Origin: Diaporthe sp. PMI_573
Lineage: Eukaryota; Ascomycota; Sordariomycetes; Diaporthales; Diaporthaceae
NCBI GenBank assembly: GCA_021399435.1
Contig: JAJTUP010000026.1
Coordinates: 124,001-188,000, forward strand
DNA length: 64,000 nucleotides
Direction of reading: 5' to 3'
Shown: positions 9,000 to 18,102 of the stretch, one piece after another
Layout of the letters: the number at the start of each line of letters is the position of its first letter
Numbering within the stretch: position 1 is the first letter of the stretch
Program-made: the position numbers and the translations under genes
Notes under the pieces: model-generated
Databases searched by the model: none
Told to the model about the DNA's origin: nothing
Seen by the model: only the letters and a program-made list of their open reading frames with translations

Positions 9000-11456
9000 A
9001 TGATCAAGTTCGCCCAGCGCCCGGCGACACCAGGCTCGGCGTCGTGGGTATGCTCAGCTTGTCTGCGGCGCAAGACCCAACGAACCATCCAGCAGCTTCC
9101 CCGGGCAGCAGCCTCGCGATGGCAACACACCGCCACCCACACCGAGTCCGTCAAGCCTCCTCCACATCCACACGCCTTTTCCATCCCGCCCTCCGCCCCC
9201 CACACGACCGATCGCGCCAAGCACGACGATGCAGATCTGCGCCGCATATTCGACTCCCCTTCAGCATGGCTGGCCTTCTCGGGCGCCTTCAAGGGCAAGC
9301 CTCGTGTCGGCCTCTTCCGCAACGCTTACTTGACCGAACCTCGAGGCTTCCTCGCCTTCGCTCAGGTCTCCCTGGCACGCGCCCAACGCATCGTCGACAA
9401 GGTCCTCTCCGCCAGCTCCGTGGCCGAGTACAGGGCCGTCGTTCGGGACCTTGACCGGCTGTCCGACCTGCTCTGTCGCGTCATAGACCTGTCCGACTTC
9501 GTGCGCGTCACCCATCCCGACAGGCACATGCAGGCCGCTGCGTCGGAGGCATGGACGGTGGTATACCAGTATATGAACCAGTTGAACACGACCACTGGTC
9601 TGAACGAGCAGCTAGGCAAAGCATTGGACAATCCAGACGTCTCATCCGGCTGGTCAGAAGAGGAGAGGGCTGTGGCGGAAATTCTAAAGTTGGATTTCAC
9701 AAAGTCGGCCGTCAATCTGCCCAGGGAGGCGAGGGACAGGTTTGTCAACCTGTCCTCCGAGATAGGTGATGTCGGCCAGACCTTCGTGGAGCAGATGGCT
9801 CCAGAGCAACCTGTCCTCACGTTCCCGAGCAGCAGGCTCCAGGGTATGGACCCTACGATAGCCCGCAGGATAACCCGGAGGGGACAAGTTTACCTGCCTG
9901 CGCTGAGCGGCGAAGCCTCGCTAGCACTACGTACAGTTCATGACGAGGACACAAGGAAGGCGATCTACTATGCTTCGCGGACCGCTTCGAAGAGGACGGT
10001 CAAACAGCTAGAGCATCTGCTTAGGCTGCGAGCCGAACTTGCTACCCTCTCTGGTTTCGAGAGCTACGGCCATATGGCACTACGCGATAGGATGATGGCC
10101 AAGTCACCAGAATCCGTCCAGCAATTTCTAAAGGCCCTCAACAAGAACAACGTGCCCATAGTCAGGCGCGAGATGGAGGACCTCATGGCCCAGAAGCAGG
10201 GCAAGATTGGCTTGTCTTCGTCCAACTTACAGCCATGGGACAAAGATTACTACATGGGCCGGATCAGGGATCTGGAGCGGTCGAAAGCAAAACGTGAGGA
10301 CTTCTTGTCCGCGTACTTCTCTCTTGGGACCATTATGCAGGGTCTGTCGAGGCTCTTTACCCGTCTCTATGGAATCCGTTTCGCGGCTAGGGAGACTATG
10401 CCGGGCGAAACCTGGCATCCTGAAGTGCGGCGGCTCGACGTCATATCCGACACCGACGGTCACGTTGCAGTCCTATATTGCGACCTTTTCTACAGGGCAG
10501 ACAAGTCGCCTAATCCGGCGCACTTTACGGTGCGGTGCTCGCGCGAGATCGCAGGGTCTGAGCTTGAGGAAGCCGAGTCTGCTGCTCAACAAGCCGTGGT
10601 GGGCATTCCGGACTTCGCCTCGCCCGAGGAGGCTGCAAACGACGGCATGGCCATGTCTCGAGGAAGCAATGGTGTCCTGAAACAGCTACCCACCATTGCG
10701 CTCGTATGCGACTTCCCCCAGAGCCAGGCCGGCGGAGACAAGCCCGCCTTCTTGACATATGGACAGGTGGAAACGCTCTTCCATGAGATGGGCCACGCCA
10801 TCCACAGCATCCTGGCGCGGACCTCGCTGCAGAACGTCTCGGGCACGCGCTGTGCGACCGACCTGGCCGAACTCCCCTCCACGTTGATGGAGCACTTCTG
10901 CGCGGACCCGGAAGTGCTGCGCCTCTTTGCCCGGCATTACGAGACGGACGAGCCGCTCAACTACCAGATGGTCGTCGACAGGATACGTCAGTCCCGACGA
11001 TTCGAGGGCACAGATAATGAGAACCAGATCCTCCTTGCGATGCTGGACCAGGAATACCATTCCCCGCGCGCGGCAGGCGGGTCATTCGACTCGACCGAGG
11101 TCTACCGCGGCATCCAACTCGGGTACGGCAACACACCCGTCGACCCGCCCGGGTGCAGGTGGCAGGGCTTCTTTGGCCACTTGTTTGGGTACGGCAGCAC
11201 GTACTACAGCTACCTGTTCGACCGCGTGCTTGCTGAGCGGGTGTGGAAGGAGGTTTTCTCGTCGGGGCGGGGCGGCGCAGCCATCAGCAGGGAGAATGGT
11301 GAGCAGCTGAAGGAGGGCCTGCTCAAATGGGGTGGGAGCCGGGACCCTTGGAGGTGCCTGGCGGACGCGCTGAAGGACGACCGCGTGGCGGACGGAGACG
11401 AGAAGGCCATGGCCTTGGTGGGAAGCTGGGGCACAGGGGCCACGGTCAAGGAGTGA
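9000..11456 (+). CDS. OCT1: Mitochondrial intermediate peptidase (M3 metallopeptidase, 818 aa)
   Basis: Single-exon gene. The product is an octapeptidyl aminopeptidase that by homology trims imported precursors in the mitochondrial matrix after MPP cleavage. The zinc site is FHEMGHAIHSI, with HEMGH at about residues 595-599. The third ligand is expected downstream in the region around LPSTLMEHF. The N-terminus is Arg/Ser/Ala-rich with few acids (IKFAQRPATP...RAAASRWQHT), consistent with a targeting presequence. The length of 818 is close to fungal OCT1 proteins. The open frame extends upstream to a GTG at 8994, but the first ATG in frame is at 9000 and is preferred. The C-terminal RGIQLGYGNTPVDPPGCRWQGFFGHLFGYG-type region (only key parts quoted) is typical of this family. 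Confidence 0.93.
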   Translation: MIKFAQRPATPGSASWVCSACLRRKTQRTIQQLPRAAASRWQHTATHTESVKPPPHPHAFSIPPSAPHTTDRAKHDDADLRRIFDSPSAWLAFSGAFKGKPRVGLFRNAYLTEPRGFLAFAQVSLARAQRIVDKVLSASSVAEYRAVVRDLDRLSDLLCRVIDLSDFVRVTHPDRHMQAAASEAWTVVYQYMNQLNTTTGLNEQLGKALDNPDVSSGWSEEERAVAEILKLDFTKSAVNLPREARDRFVNLSSEIGDVGQTFVEQMAPEQPVLTFPSSRLQGMDPTIARRITRRGQVYLPALSGEASLALRTVHDEDTRKAIYYASRTASKRTVKQLEHLLRLRAELATLSGFESYGHMALRDRMMAKSPESVQQFLKALNKNNVPIVRREMEDLMAQKQGKIGLSSSNLQPWDKDYYMGRIRDLERSKAKREDFLSAYFSLGTIMQGLSRLFTRLYGIRFAARETMPGETWHPEVRRLDVISDTDGHVAVLYCDLFYRADKSPNPAHFTVRCSREIAGSELEEAESAAQQAVVGIPDFASPEEAANDGMAMSRGSNGVLKQLPTIALVCDFPQSQAGGDKPAFLTYGQVETLFHEMGHAIHSILARTSLQNVSGTRCATDLAELPSTLMEHFCADPEVLRLFARHYETDEPLNYQMVVDRIRQSRRFEGTDNENQILLAMLDQEYHSPRAAGGSFDSTEVYRGIQLGYGNTPVDPPGCRWQGFFGHLFGYGSTYYSYLFDRVLAERVWKEVFSSGRGGAAISRENGEQLKEGLLKWGGSRDPWRCLADALKDDRVADGDEKAMALVGSWGTGATVKE

Positions 11457-11541
11457 AGGAAGGTCTACATTTGTGACCATGAAAAGAGAGACGAGAAAAC
11501 GCCGCTGCATATCAAAGAATATCAACATCCAGATGCGTCTG

Positions 11542-12033
11542 TCAGCAGACAAGGTCGCTAGAACCAATGCTGGGCCTGCATTTCTCATTCGCCCTCTTCA
11601 GCAACGGCCGCAGCCCATACTCGGTCCCCTTGCTGTCCAGAAACTCGACTGTCCTCACAATCTTGTCCCCCGTCTCGTCCATCCAGAACATGAACACGTA
11701 CTCGCCCTCAAACTCCCACTTCTCCCGGTCCTCCTCACCCGCCAGAACCTCCTCCCTGAACCGTGGCCGGGCCGTCGCCCACACCGTGACTTGGTTGCTA
11801 GACTCGCTCTCGATGTACTCCTTTGCGCGCACCGGGAACCCGGTCATGACTTGGCGCAGCACCGCGCTGTGCCCCAGGAATTGCGGCCTTGAAAACGGTC
11901 CCGGGAAGGCCAGGGAGGCCGACGCGAACTGGTGGGTGTGGTCTGGGGCCAGGACTGAGGCTAGGGTGTCCGAGTCTAGGGTCTCGAAGTGGCTGATGTA
12001 CTTCTTTGCTGTTTGTAGGCGCTTGGACTCCAT
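11542..12033 (-). CDS. Small NTF2-like / SnoaL-type domain protein (163 aa)
   Basis: A single frame on the minus strand, likely starting at the ATG at 12033 (MESKRLQTAKKYISHFETLD). The frame extends a further 35 codons upstream but only to a non-ATG codon. The order of elements fits the NTF2-like fold: an N-terminal helix pair (TAKKYISHFETLDSDTLASVLAPDHTHQF), a HSAVLRQV segment, then alternating strands ending EGEYVFMFWMDETGDKIVRTVEF. The SnoaL-like family contains both enzymes and non-catalytic binding proteins, so no reaction is assigned. Its stop lies only about 85 bases from the OCT1 stop, in convergent orientation. Similar orphan proteins are common in ascomycetes, often near secondary metabolism, but no such cluster is seen here. 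Confidence 0.65.
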   Translation of the reverse strand: MESKRLQTAKKYISHFETLDSDTLASVLAPDHTHQFASASLAFPGPFSRPQFLGHSAVLRQVMTGFPVRAKEYIESESSNQVTVWATARPRFREEVLAGEEDREKWEFEGEYVFMFWMDETGDKIVRTVEFLDSKGTEYGLRPLLKRANEKCRPSIGSSDLVC

Positions 12034-12364
12034 GTTGTGTGTTACTTTTATGGCAGCGTTGGCCTCGCTGGGACCCTGTATGTGTGCCCAAGGGCACAAA
12101 CGTATCTTATCAATCGAAAGCCAGCAGGGTTTCTTCAAGCCTATTTGGCCCTCAAGCCTAGGCAGTCTTTGATGTTATGTTATGTCCGGGCGTGATCTCC
12201 ACGTGCATCTTATGTGGACGGAGTTAACATCTCTCCGATGCTTTGAGTCCTGCTGACCAAGACGGTGTGCGTGTCAAGGGTGAGCGTCTTCAGTTAAATC
12301 TGGGAATGTAGTTGCCGGCTTGGAACCAGCTCAATCCATTAAAAGAAAAGAAGTCGGCAGTTGA
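12034..12364. other. Intergenic, 331 bases
   Basis: Lies between the start of the NTF2-like gene and the stop of the HET gene, both on the minus strand, so it holds the promoter of the former and the 3' UTR of the latter. No other feature seen. Confidence 0.45.
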
Positions 12365-15300
12365 CTACCTGATCTCGAACCTCTGAACGCCGTTCATTCC
12401 GACCTCGCGATGGAACCGCGGGTCTTGCGCCACTGGGTCCAACCTCAGCGTCCCATCCTTCTCCCTCGCGTAGGTTCCATCTGCTAATAGACCGGCTTCC
12501 TCTACCGCCTGTCCCTGCATTATAGTAGGCACGATACACTCGCCCACGAACGCCCACTTCTGCTCGTCTCCGTCATCAGTAGCACTGTCCAGCGGCCTCA
12601 GAACATACGGGACAATCCCGCCGAACAAAACAACAAGCACATCCCCAGACCTCATCGCGGCGGGCCCGAGACCGAGCTTACCATCCTCGCAACGGAACAC
12701 CTTCCGCCCCAGGAAGGCATTCATCGAGCACATGGCCCGCTCCGTGGCGTAGGTGCTCTCCTCCTCCTCCACGGCGGCCCAAAAGTCCTTGAAGTCCTCG
12801 TGCCGCAGGGCATCGGCGTCCCACGTGCAGCGCTCCCGCCAGTACATCAGGAACTCACCCAAATTATCGATACCCATCTTCTCGCCGTCCAGGATCTCGG
12901 TCGACTCGCGCATACCGTACTTGCCGGGCGTGCCCGTCGTGGCCGACATGAGGAACCCGCCGTCGGAGGAAAGCACCTCTGCCTGCTTCTCCGGGTGGTT
13001 GAGGCCCGGGATCGTGAACTTTTCCATTGTTTCGCTCCAGCTCGAGCGGACCTGACGGTCTGGGTCATTCAGGTAGGACAGCATGATGAGCATGGCGTCC
13101 CTGAGCTTGTCCGGCAGGCTGGAAAAGGAGATCTTGCCGGCGGTGAATGGATCTGTGGCGTGTGTCACGGAGGTGACCTTGAGGCCGGTGAGTGTGAGCG
13201 ACTTCCCGTCCGCTCCAAATGTGTCATCACCGGGGGTGAATAGTTCTCCCGCGTTGGCGTAGTACCCGTGCTCTTGTCGGAGAGCCAGGGGCTCGGCAGA
13301 CAGGGACTGGTCCCATTTCGGCACCCAAGACGGAGACGTGCCGTCGATCTCGAGGCCGTGTTGCACAGCGCTCAGAAGCCGCAGGTTCGCGTCCTGGGAG
13401 AGCATGCGCTTTGTAGCTCCCAGGTAGACTGATTGCACATCCGCGGTGTAGTCCGGGGTCACGAGTTGGTCTTTCTCGGGATCGTTGCCCGAGAACGGCA
13501 TTCCCAGGAGGGCGAAAATCCTGTCTCTCGCGTCTTTCGACTTGAATCTTCCCATCGTCATCGCCAGGACGGCAGACAGGTCGAGCTTGGAGAAGCTCGA
13601 GATCGCGCTGCGCCTGGCTAGTGGGAGGACGTAGATCAGGAATGCGTTGTACGCAGCGGAGATGGGCCAGTCCGGGTTCGTCGCCCACCCTCTGGTCAGT
13701 AGCCATGCTGCGCTGATGCCGACGAGGCCCCAGCTGATGGTGTGGCCGCCCCAGACTACCGTCGCGTTCTGCCCGAGCACCAGCTCCTGTATCACCCAGA
13801 ACCGAGTAAAGTAGTCGGTCTGGAACAGGGCTTGGAGGGCAGTCCAGCCGTCTTCGTCAATGCTCAGTCCATCCTTCTGAGGCTCGAACGCGTCCTTGTA
13901 ACTCGAGAATCTGTTTGGGTTGTTCGGAGGGCGCCAGGAACGGACAATTTCGCAAATGGTGCTGAAAGCCAATTTTGCATAGTTCGCCTTGTCTTGACCA
14001 AGCCAAACGAGGACTCTTCGCGCTTTCGTGTAGATGTGCCGCATGATCGACACTTGTCGACCGCGCTCAGAAAGGTCCGCCTGGTTGATACAGACGGCAT
14101 CAGCCCATACGTATCGCCTGCGGTCTAGGTGTCGAAGCCTTTTGAGGGCATTCTCGAGGTTCTTCGGGATCGAGACGGTCTGGCCGCCGACTCGAAGTGG
14201 CACTTGATCCTTTGGGCCTCCCCAAGTGTAGGACATTGCTTCATATCCCACTTCCTTGTCCAAGTCCACAACTTCCAGTCGTGTCTGAAGATCCGATTCA
14301 GCCGATCCGGGATCAACGATCAGGACCCTGATGCTGTGGTCATTTGGAAGCGGCTTGTGTACCGTATCACTCTTCTGAACATCCACTTCTAGCCAGGAGG
14401 TTGTGTCTTCGAGCTGTTCGATCTCGTTATCGACAATATCGAACGCGCATTGTTCGACTGCCTTTCCCGCCTTGAGGAAGATTGCCCTCGCAAGGTGATC
14501 TGCCTCTGGCACAAACTCGGGCTTGTCGTCATCCGCAGCTTGACCGTTGCCACCGTCTGCAGGCCCTGAAATGCTTGTTGACTTGTCCGGAATCTCCTCC
14601 TTCAGGTGTACCAAAGGAGCTTTTTCACAATGTCCCATCACAAAGACGGCCGCTATGCCAGTCTGGTCTCCCTCAATATCATCCAGTTCCGTCGTCATTG
14701 CAAGTTCCTTCTCTCCTTGGGCCCACAGCCCCTTGGTCCATGCTGAAGACTCAACATGTGACCAGACGTGCTCGCTCCCATCAACACCATCCACGCTGAA
14801 CGTGACTTTGGCTTTCGGATTGATCCAAACCGGATAAAGGAAAGTGTCAGTGCGGAAAGCAGTCTTGTCAGCTTTCAGCTTCTCGGCTTTGAGGACGCCA
14901 AGAGTCACGGATCCCTCCTTGCTGGGGTCGAACTTCCCGAGATTGTCAGTCCCGGGCGTCTCCTTTGACATCCGCCACAGATCGATGAAGACGTGCTTGT
15001 AAATCTCGTAGATCTCAGACCGCCACGGAGACACGACGCTTCTCACATCGTATGGCTCCGCTGCAGCCGATGCTGCCGGGTCGAGCACCCGGAGCTCGGT
15101 GTGTGACAACCAGTAGCTGTGGTCCCACCTCGTCTCTTCAGGATCATCCGAGATTCCGTTGCCAATTGCTTGTGTGATGGCTTGGAAACACTCCTTGAGC
15201 GTATTCTCTTGCAGAAGCTCCTCGTTTGAGAGAGGCGGGTCCACAAGCCATAGCCTCCGAAGCATCGTTGATACTTGACGGACTACCATGTTGTCCGAGA

Positions 15301-15373
15301 ATTCAACGAGACGAACCGCTGGCTCGTCGAGTCGTTTGACGCCGACGTATTGATGAGAATTATCCAAAGACAT
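12365..15373 (-). CDS. Heterokaryon-incompatibility (HET) domain protein with a long N-terminal region (1002 aa)
   Basis: Single-exon gene with ATG at 15373. The HET domain spans roughly residues 370-540. Its signature blocks are YEAMSYTWGG, PKNLENALKRLRHL, RRRYVWADAVCINQ, ERGRQVSIMRHIYTKARRV and VWLGQD, followed by FWVIQELVLG. HET domains resemble TIR domains and trigger allorecognition cell death in filamentous fungi. The C-terminal part ends in the usual family tail (WAFVGECIVPTIMQGQAVEE, then a short strand). Unusually, about 370 residues precede the HET domain. They include a beta-rich-looking segment (VTLGVLKAEKLKADKTAFRTD then FLYPVWINPKAKVTFSVDG) that I cannot assign to a family. Many HET proteins begin almost directly with the domain. 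It sits beside a gene with an NLR-type N-terminal domain. Its role in incompatibility here is inferred from family only. Confidence 0.88.
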   Translation of the reverse strand: MSLDNSHQYVGVKRLDEPAVRLVEFSDNMVVRQVSTMLRRLWLVDPPLSNEELLQENTLKECFQAITQAIGNGISDDPEETRWDHSYWLSHTELRVLDPAASAAAEPYDVRSVVSPWRSEIYEIYKHVFIDLWRMSKETPGTDNLGKFDPSKEGSVTLGVLKAEKLKADKTAFRTDTFLYPVWINPKAKVTFSVDGVDGSEHVWSHVESSAWTKGLWAQGEKELAMTTELDDIEGDQTGIAAVFVMGHCEKAPLVHLKEEIPDKSTSISGPADGGNGQAADDDKPEFVPEADHLARAIFLKAGKAVEQCAFDIVDNEIEQLEDTTSWLEVDVQKSDTVHKPLPNDHSIRVLIVDPGSAESDLQTRLEVVDLDKEVGYEAMSYTWGGPKDQVPLRVGGQTVSIPKNLENALKRLRHLDRRRYVWADAVCINQADLSERGRQVSIMRHIYTKARRVLVWLGQDKANYAKLAFSTICEIVRSWRPPNNPNRFSSYKDAFEPQKDGLSIDEDGWTALQALFQTDYFTRFWVIQELVLGQNATVVWGGHTISWGLVGISAAWLLTRGWATNPDWPISAAYNAFLIYVLPLARRSAISSFSKLDLSAVLAMTMGRFKSKDARDRIFALLGMPFSGNDPEKDQLVTPDYTADVQSVYLGATKRMLSQDANLRLLSAVQHGLEIDGTSPSWVPKWDQSLSAEPLALRQEHGYYANAGELFTPGDDTFGADGKSLTLTGLKVTSVTHATDPFTAGKISFSSLPDKLRDAMLIMLSYLNDPDRQVRSSWSETMEKFTIPGLNHPEKQAEVLSSDGGFLMSATTGTPGKYGMRESTEILDGEKMGIDNLGEFLMYWRERCTWDADALRHEDFKDFWAAVEEEESTYATERAMCSMNAFLGRKVFRCEDGKLGLGPAAMRSGDVLVVLFGGIVPYVLRPLDSATDDGDEQKWAFVGECIVPTIMQGQAVEEAGLLADGTYAREKDGTLRLDPVAQDPRFHREVGMNGVQRFEIR

Positions 15374-16274
15374 AATTAAGACTAATGTAGTTGTCTTGTT
15401 CAGCGAAACAAGCGAAACAATCGAACAAATGGTGCTGAGTGCCGCGACGGTGAAGGCGGGGATGTGGATCGTTGGGGTATGGGCGGCTTTATACCAAGAC
15501 TATGCGTCTCCGCCTCGAGCCTTCTCCGCGATCAAGGCGGAGTAAACTCGGTTTGATTTCCTTCATTGGCCTAGAACATTGGTTGCGCCTGATCATCCGT
15601 GGCTGGTTCCCCAGAAAGCCCGGGTAGAAAATAAACTTTGATTATCGCAAGAGGAGTGTTGGATGCCATGACGGACGAAAGGCAGCTAGCTGACTTTGCG
15701 TTGTGAACCCCACTACATGTAGGGCAACCACTCTGTACAAAAAAACACCTTGTACACAGCATGAACAGGAGAATCCGACACATTCTAGAATATGTCAACT
15801 GACATGAAGTGTATAACACAACAGCCTGATGCTTCGATCCTACATCTGGTGACATGGAATGCCCAGGCTCTGAAATCCCGCATCAACGAAAATAGGCAGT
15901 ACCTCCCCTTGAGCGTCATCACCTATCAAAAATGCGTCGTGGTGCGTTCTAGAATCATGACCAATTGCAATCTTGGGGATAATAAGCAATTGAGTCCAGG
16001 GATCCTGAGCACTTCCGTACCAAGAGGTCACCAGTGGTCTGGTATGGGCTAACAGGCTAGGATGGCTGACGGTCTACGCGGAGGAGGGATTGGACGTGTC
16101 GGGATGCAGAATCAACAGCAGGTCCAATCTCCGATAGCTGTTGATTCGGGAGAAATCGTGCACGAAAACACAGTATCTCCGAGTGCAGTCGATCGCGGAC
16201 GAGGTATATCTCAGCCTTGGTGGTTCCTATCGGTATTGTTTTGGACAAGGTCTGCGCCGTCCATGAGCCATTCG
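15374..16274. other. Intergenic stretch upstream of the HET gene
   Basis: About 0.9 kb holding the HET-gene promoter next to 15373. The rest is visibly AT-richer than the conserved gene blocks, with only short frames. Nothing else recognised. Confidence 0.45.
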
Positions 16275-16820
16275 TCAGACGCTTCCTTTATAAAAAGGCT
16301 GTCTGGTGGGAGGTGAATTCATGGTCCTTTCTGAATTCAGCACTTGTGTGGTGGAACCACAAATTTTCATGCCGTATGGTGTGGTTAGGCAGTCTTGTGC
16401 TGTACCAAAACGCTGGACCTCATGTGATAGTGAAATGGCCGCAGCTATATAGCTGCGAGCGAGCAACTGGTCGATGATGAGAGCAATCCATTCTGCCTGT
16501 TTGACATGACGAGAAGTCCTCTGACGCAATTTGAGGGGAAGAGCCATGTCCTCAAATGCCAGCGACTCTGTCTCGATCACGTCACTCTCGTCATGCCAAA
16601 CAGACACCTGACTGAGCACGGCTGATCGGAAGTCATCGATGGCAAGCTGCTCCGTGACAACTCCCTGGTACTTGTTCTTCGGAAACGCAGAAACGACGTC
16701 TTGCTTTTTGAAAAGTCCTGGGGCCCGGGGTCGTGCGCGGCTGTTTTTGAGTGGCAATCTCATGCCGTGGCTTGTGCTCCTAGGAGTGTGGGTGGGCGAT
16801 ATAACAGCCAAGCCATCCAT
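16275..16820 (-). CDS. Unrecognised 181-codon open frame, possibly a further exon of the neighbouring gene
   Basis: ATG at 16820 on the minus strand opens 181 codons. The middle (FRSAVLSQVSVWHDESDVIE, then MALPLKLRQRTSRHVKQAEW) has a protein-like, partly amphipathic composition, but I do not recognise a family. It starts 13 bases after the proposed stop of the NLR-type N-terminal gene on the same strand, so it could be a separate gene, a 3' exon of that gene or a decayed segment. A frame this long could also occur by chance. Confidence 0.25.
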   Translation of the reverse strand: MDGLAVISPTHTPRSTSHGMRLPLKNSRARPRAPGLFKKQDVVSAFPKNKYQGVVTEQLAIDDFRSAVLSQVSVWHDESDVIETESLAFEDMALPLKLRQRTSRHVKQAEWIALIIDQLLARSYIAAAISLSHEVQRFGTAQDCLTTPYGMKICGSTTQVLNSERTMNSPPTRQPFYKGSV

Positions 16821-16832
16821 CTGATCTTGCAG

Positions 16833-17421
16833 TCATTTTGCTGTATCTGCAAAACTGACGACTTCAGCCCGGGTAGTGGTGGGTTCATTTCGAAGGACGA
16901 TATCATTTCTCCTGGATTTTGTCAGTGTCACATCCAGTTTGGGAGAAATCAAGACACTCACCATCCCGTGATACCAAGGGCATTTACTACGTGGGTGCTC
17001 AGCCTGTGGATACTCGTAAATGAGGCTGCAACTTTATGATCGCTCAGGGTCCATCTTATGTGACTGGTAACTTGCTGGGGCCAGCTGCCCCGACGATGAT
17101 TGGCGCATGTCCTGCATAAGCTCCCTCAGGAGTTGGAATTCCTGGTCAATCAGGCGTAGGAATCGCTCGATCTGTGGGAGGGGTGTGTCTATTATCGGCC
17201 GCAAAAGCGGAGGCCTCAAGCTCTTGTACAAATTATCTCACTTGCGTAGTGTTGTTCGTCGCGGCCTTAATCTCGTCGACTAGCCGTGACATGGACGACG
17301 ACGCGCCTTTGTATCGGAAATATAGATCTAATACCTGAGTGCCAGATTTGAAGGTTAAATCTGCCAGAGAAATCATTGCGGCCACATTCGACGCAGTAGA
17401 AAGTGAGGCAAGTCCCGCCAT
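16833..17421 (-). CDS. Short multi-exon gene with a fungal NLR-type N-terminal domain (model uncertain)
   Basis: Exon 1 (17421-17242) encodes MAGLASLSTASNVAAMISLA, then DLTFKSGTQVLDLYFRYKG and SMSRLVDEIKAATNNTTQ. This is the helical N-terminal domain commonly found on fungal NACHT/ankyrin receptors and related short proteins. A 70-nt intron (GTGAGA...CCACAG) leads in phase 0 to exon 2 from 17171 (IERFLRLIDQEFQLLRELMQ), continuing the helical pattern. The junction after exon 2 is unclear. A later segment with codons for FTSIHRLSTHVVNALGITG ends at a GTGAGT donor at 16961. A 50-nt intron with a CTGAC branch then joins a last exon (16911-16833) ending TGA. No NTPase motif follows, so this is either a short stand-alone signalling-domain protein or a remnant of a larger receptor. 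It lies 1.5 kb from the HET gene. Confidence 0.45.
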
Positions 17422-18102
17422 ACTAAAATGCAATAGCATGGGCGATGCTATTAACTGGGAGGACGAACGCGATGCACTTCCAAAAGAATCTGGATAAAGA
17501 GAAAAGACAGATCCTCCCTGCGTAGCCTCGGAATGATCCCGCCGACCATCATATCGGGGGCAGTGCCACTTCGCCACGACACACAGTCTGGCGGAGGACG
17601 CCCAATCTGCCGTGCTACCTGTCGGAATATCTCTATAGACTATCCATTAAGGATTATTCTCCGTGGAACTGGGGTAATTCTGTGCAAGTCGAACATATAT
17701 CTATAGGGCCTAGAGAGCCCACTTACACGACCCTCGAATAGTCTGAATATACACTATCACTACATTATTTTCAGACTACCCACCCACTTGCTGCGCGATG
17801 AGTCTGGCTCGGTATCATAGACTGCTCACACGCCCCGCATCAGCGTCACTCGTCTTGGACACACGAGATACAACTATTCTTCTGCCCGACCTGGCTCAAG
17901 TCGCTGTTTTGTGCAACTCGAAGTTTGGAGATAGATGACCTGGCGATGAGCCCTGTCATTGTTTAAGGTCCGTCCCCGAGGAATTCGGCCCATCATCTAG
18001 CTCGCTCGTGCAAAGTTCTCAACGCACAAATTTCATGACTGCTATACCGTTGAGAAAATGACTGCGCCATATTCAAGCATTCCGTATCTAGTATTAAAAT
18101 GC
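17422..18102. other. Intergenic, about 0.7 kb
   Basis: AT-rich stretch between the start of the NLR-type gene and the stop of REV1, both on the minus strand. The frame of exon 1 of the NLR-type gene stays open upstream to 17577, but the domain begins at the ATG at 17421. No other gene seen. Confidence 0.45.

Noticed and set aside
12034..12138. 35-codon N-terminal extension of the NTF2-like protein
   Set aside because: It would need a non-ATG start; the domain begins after the ATG at 12033.
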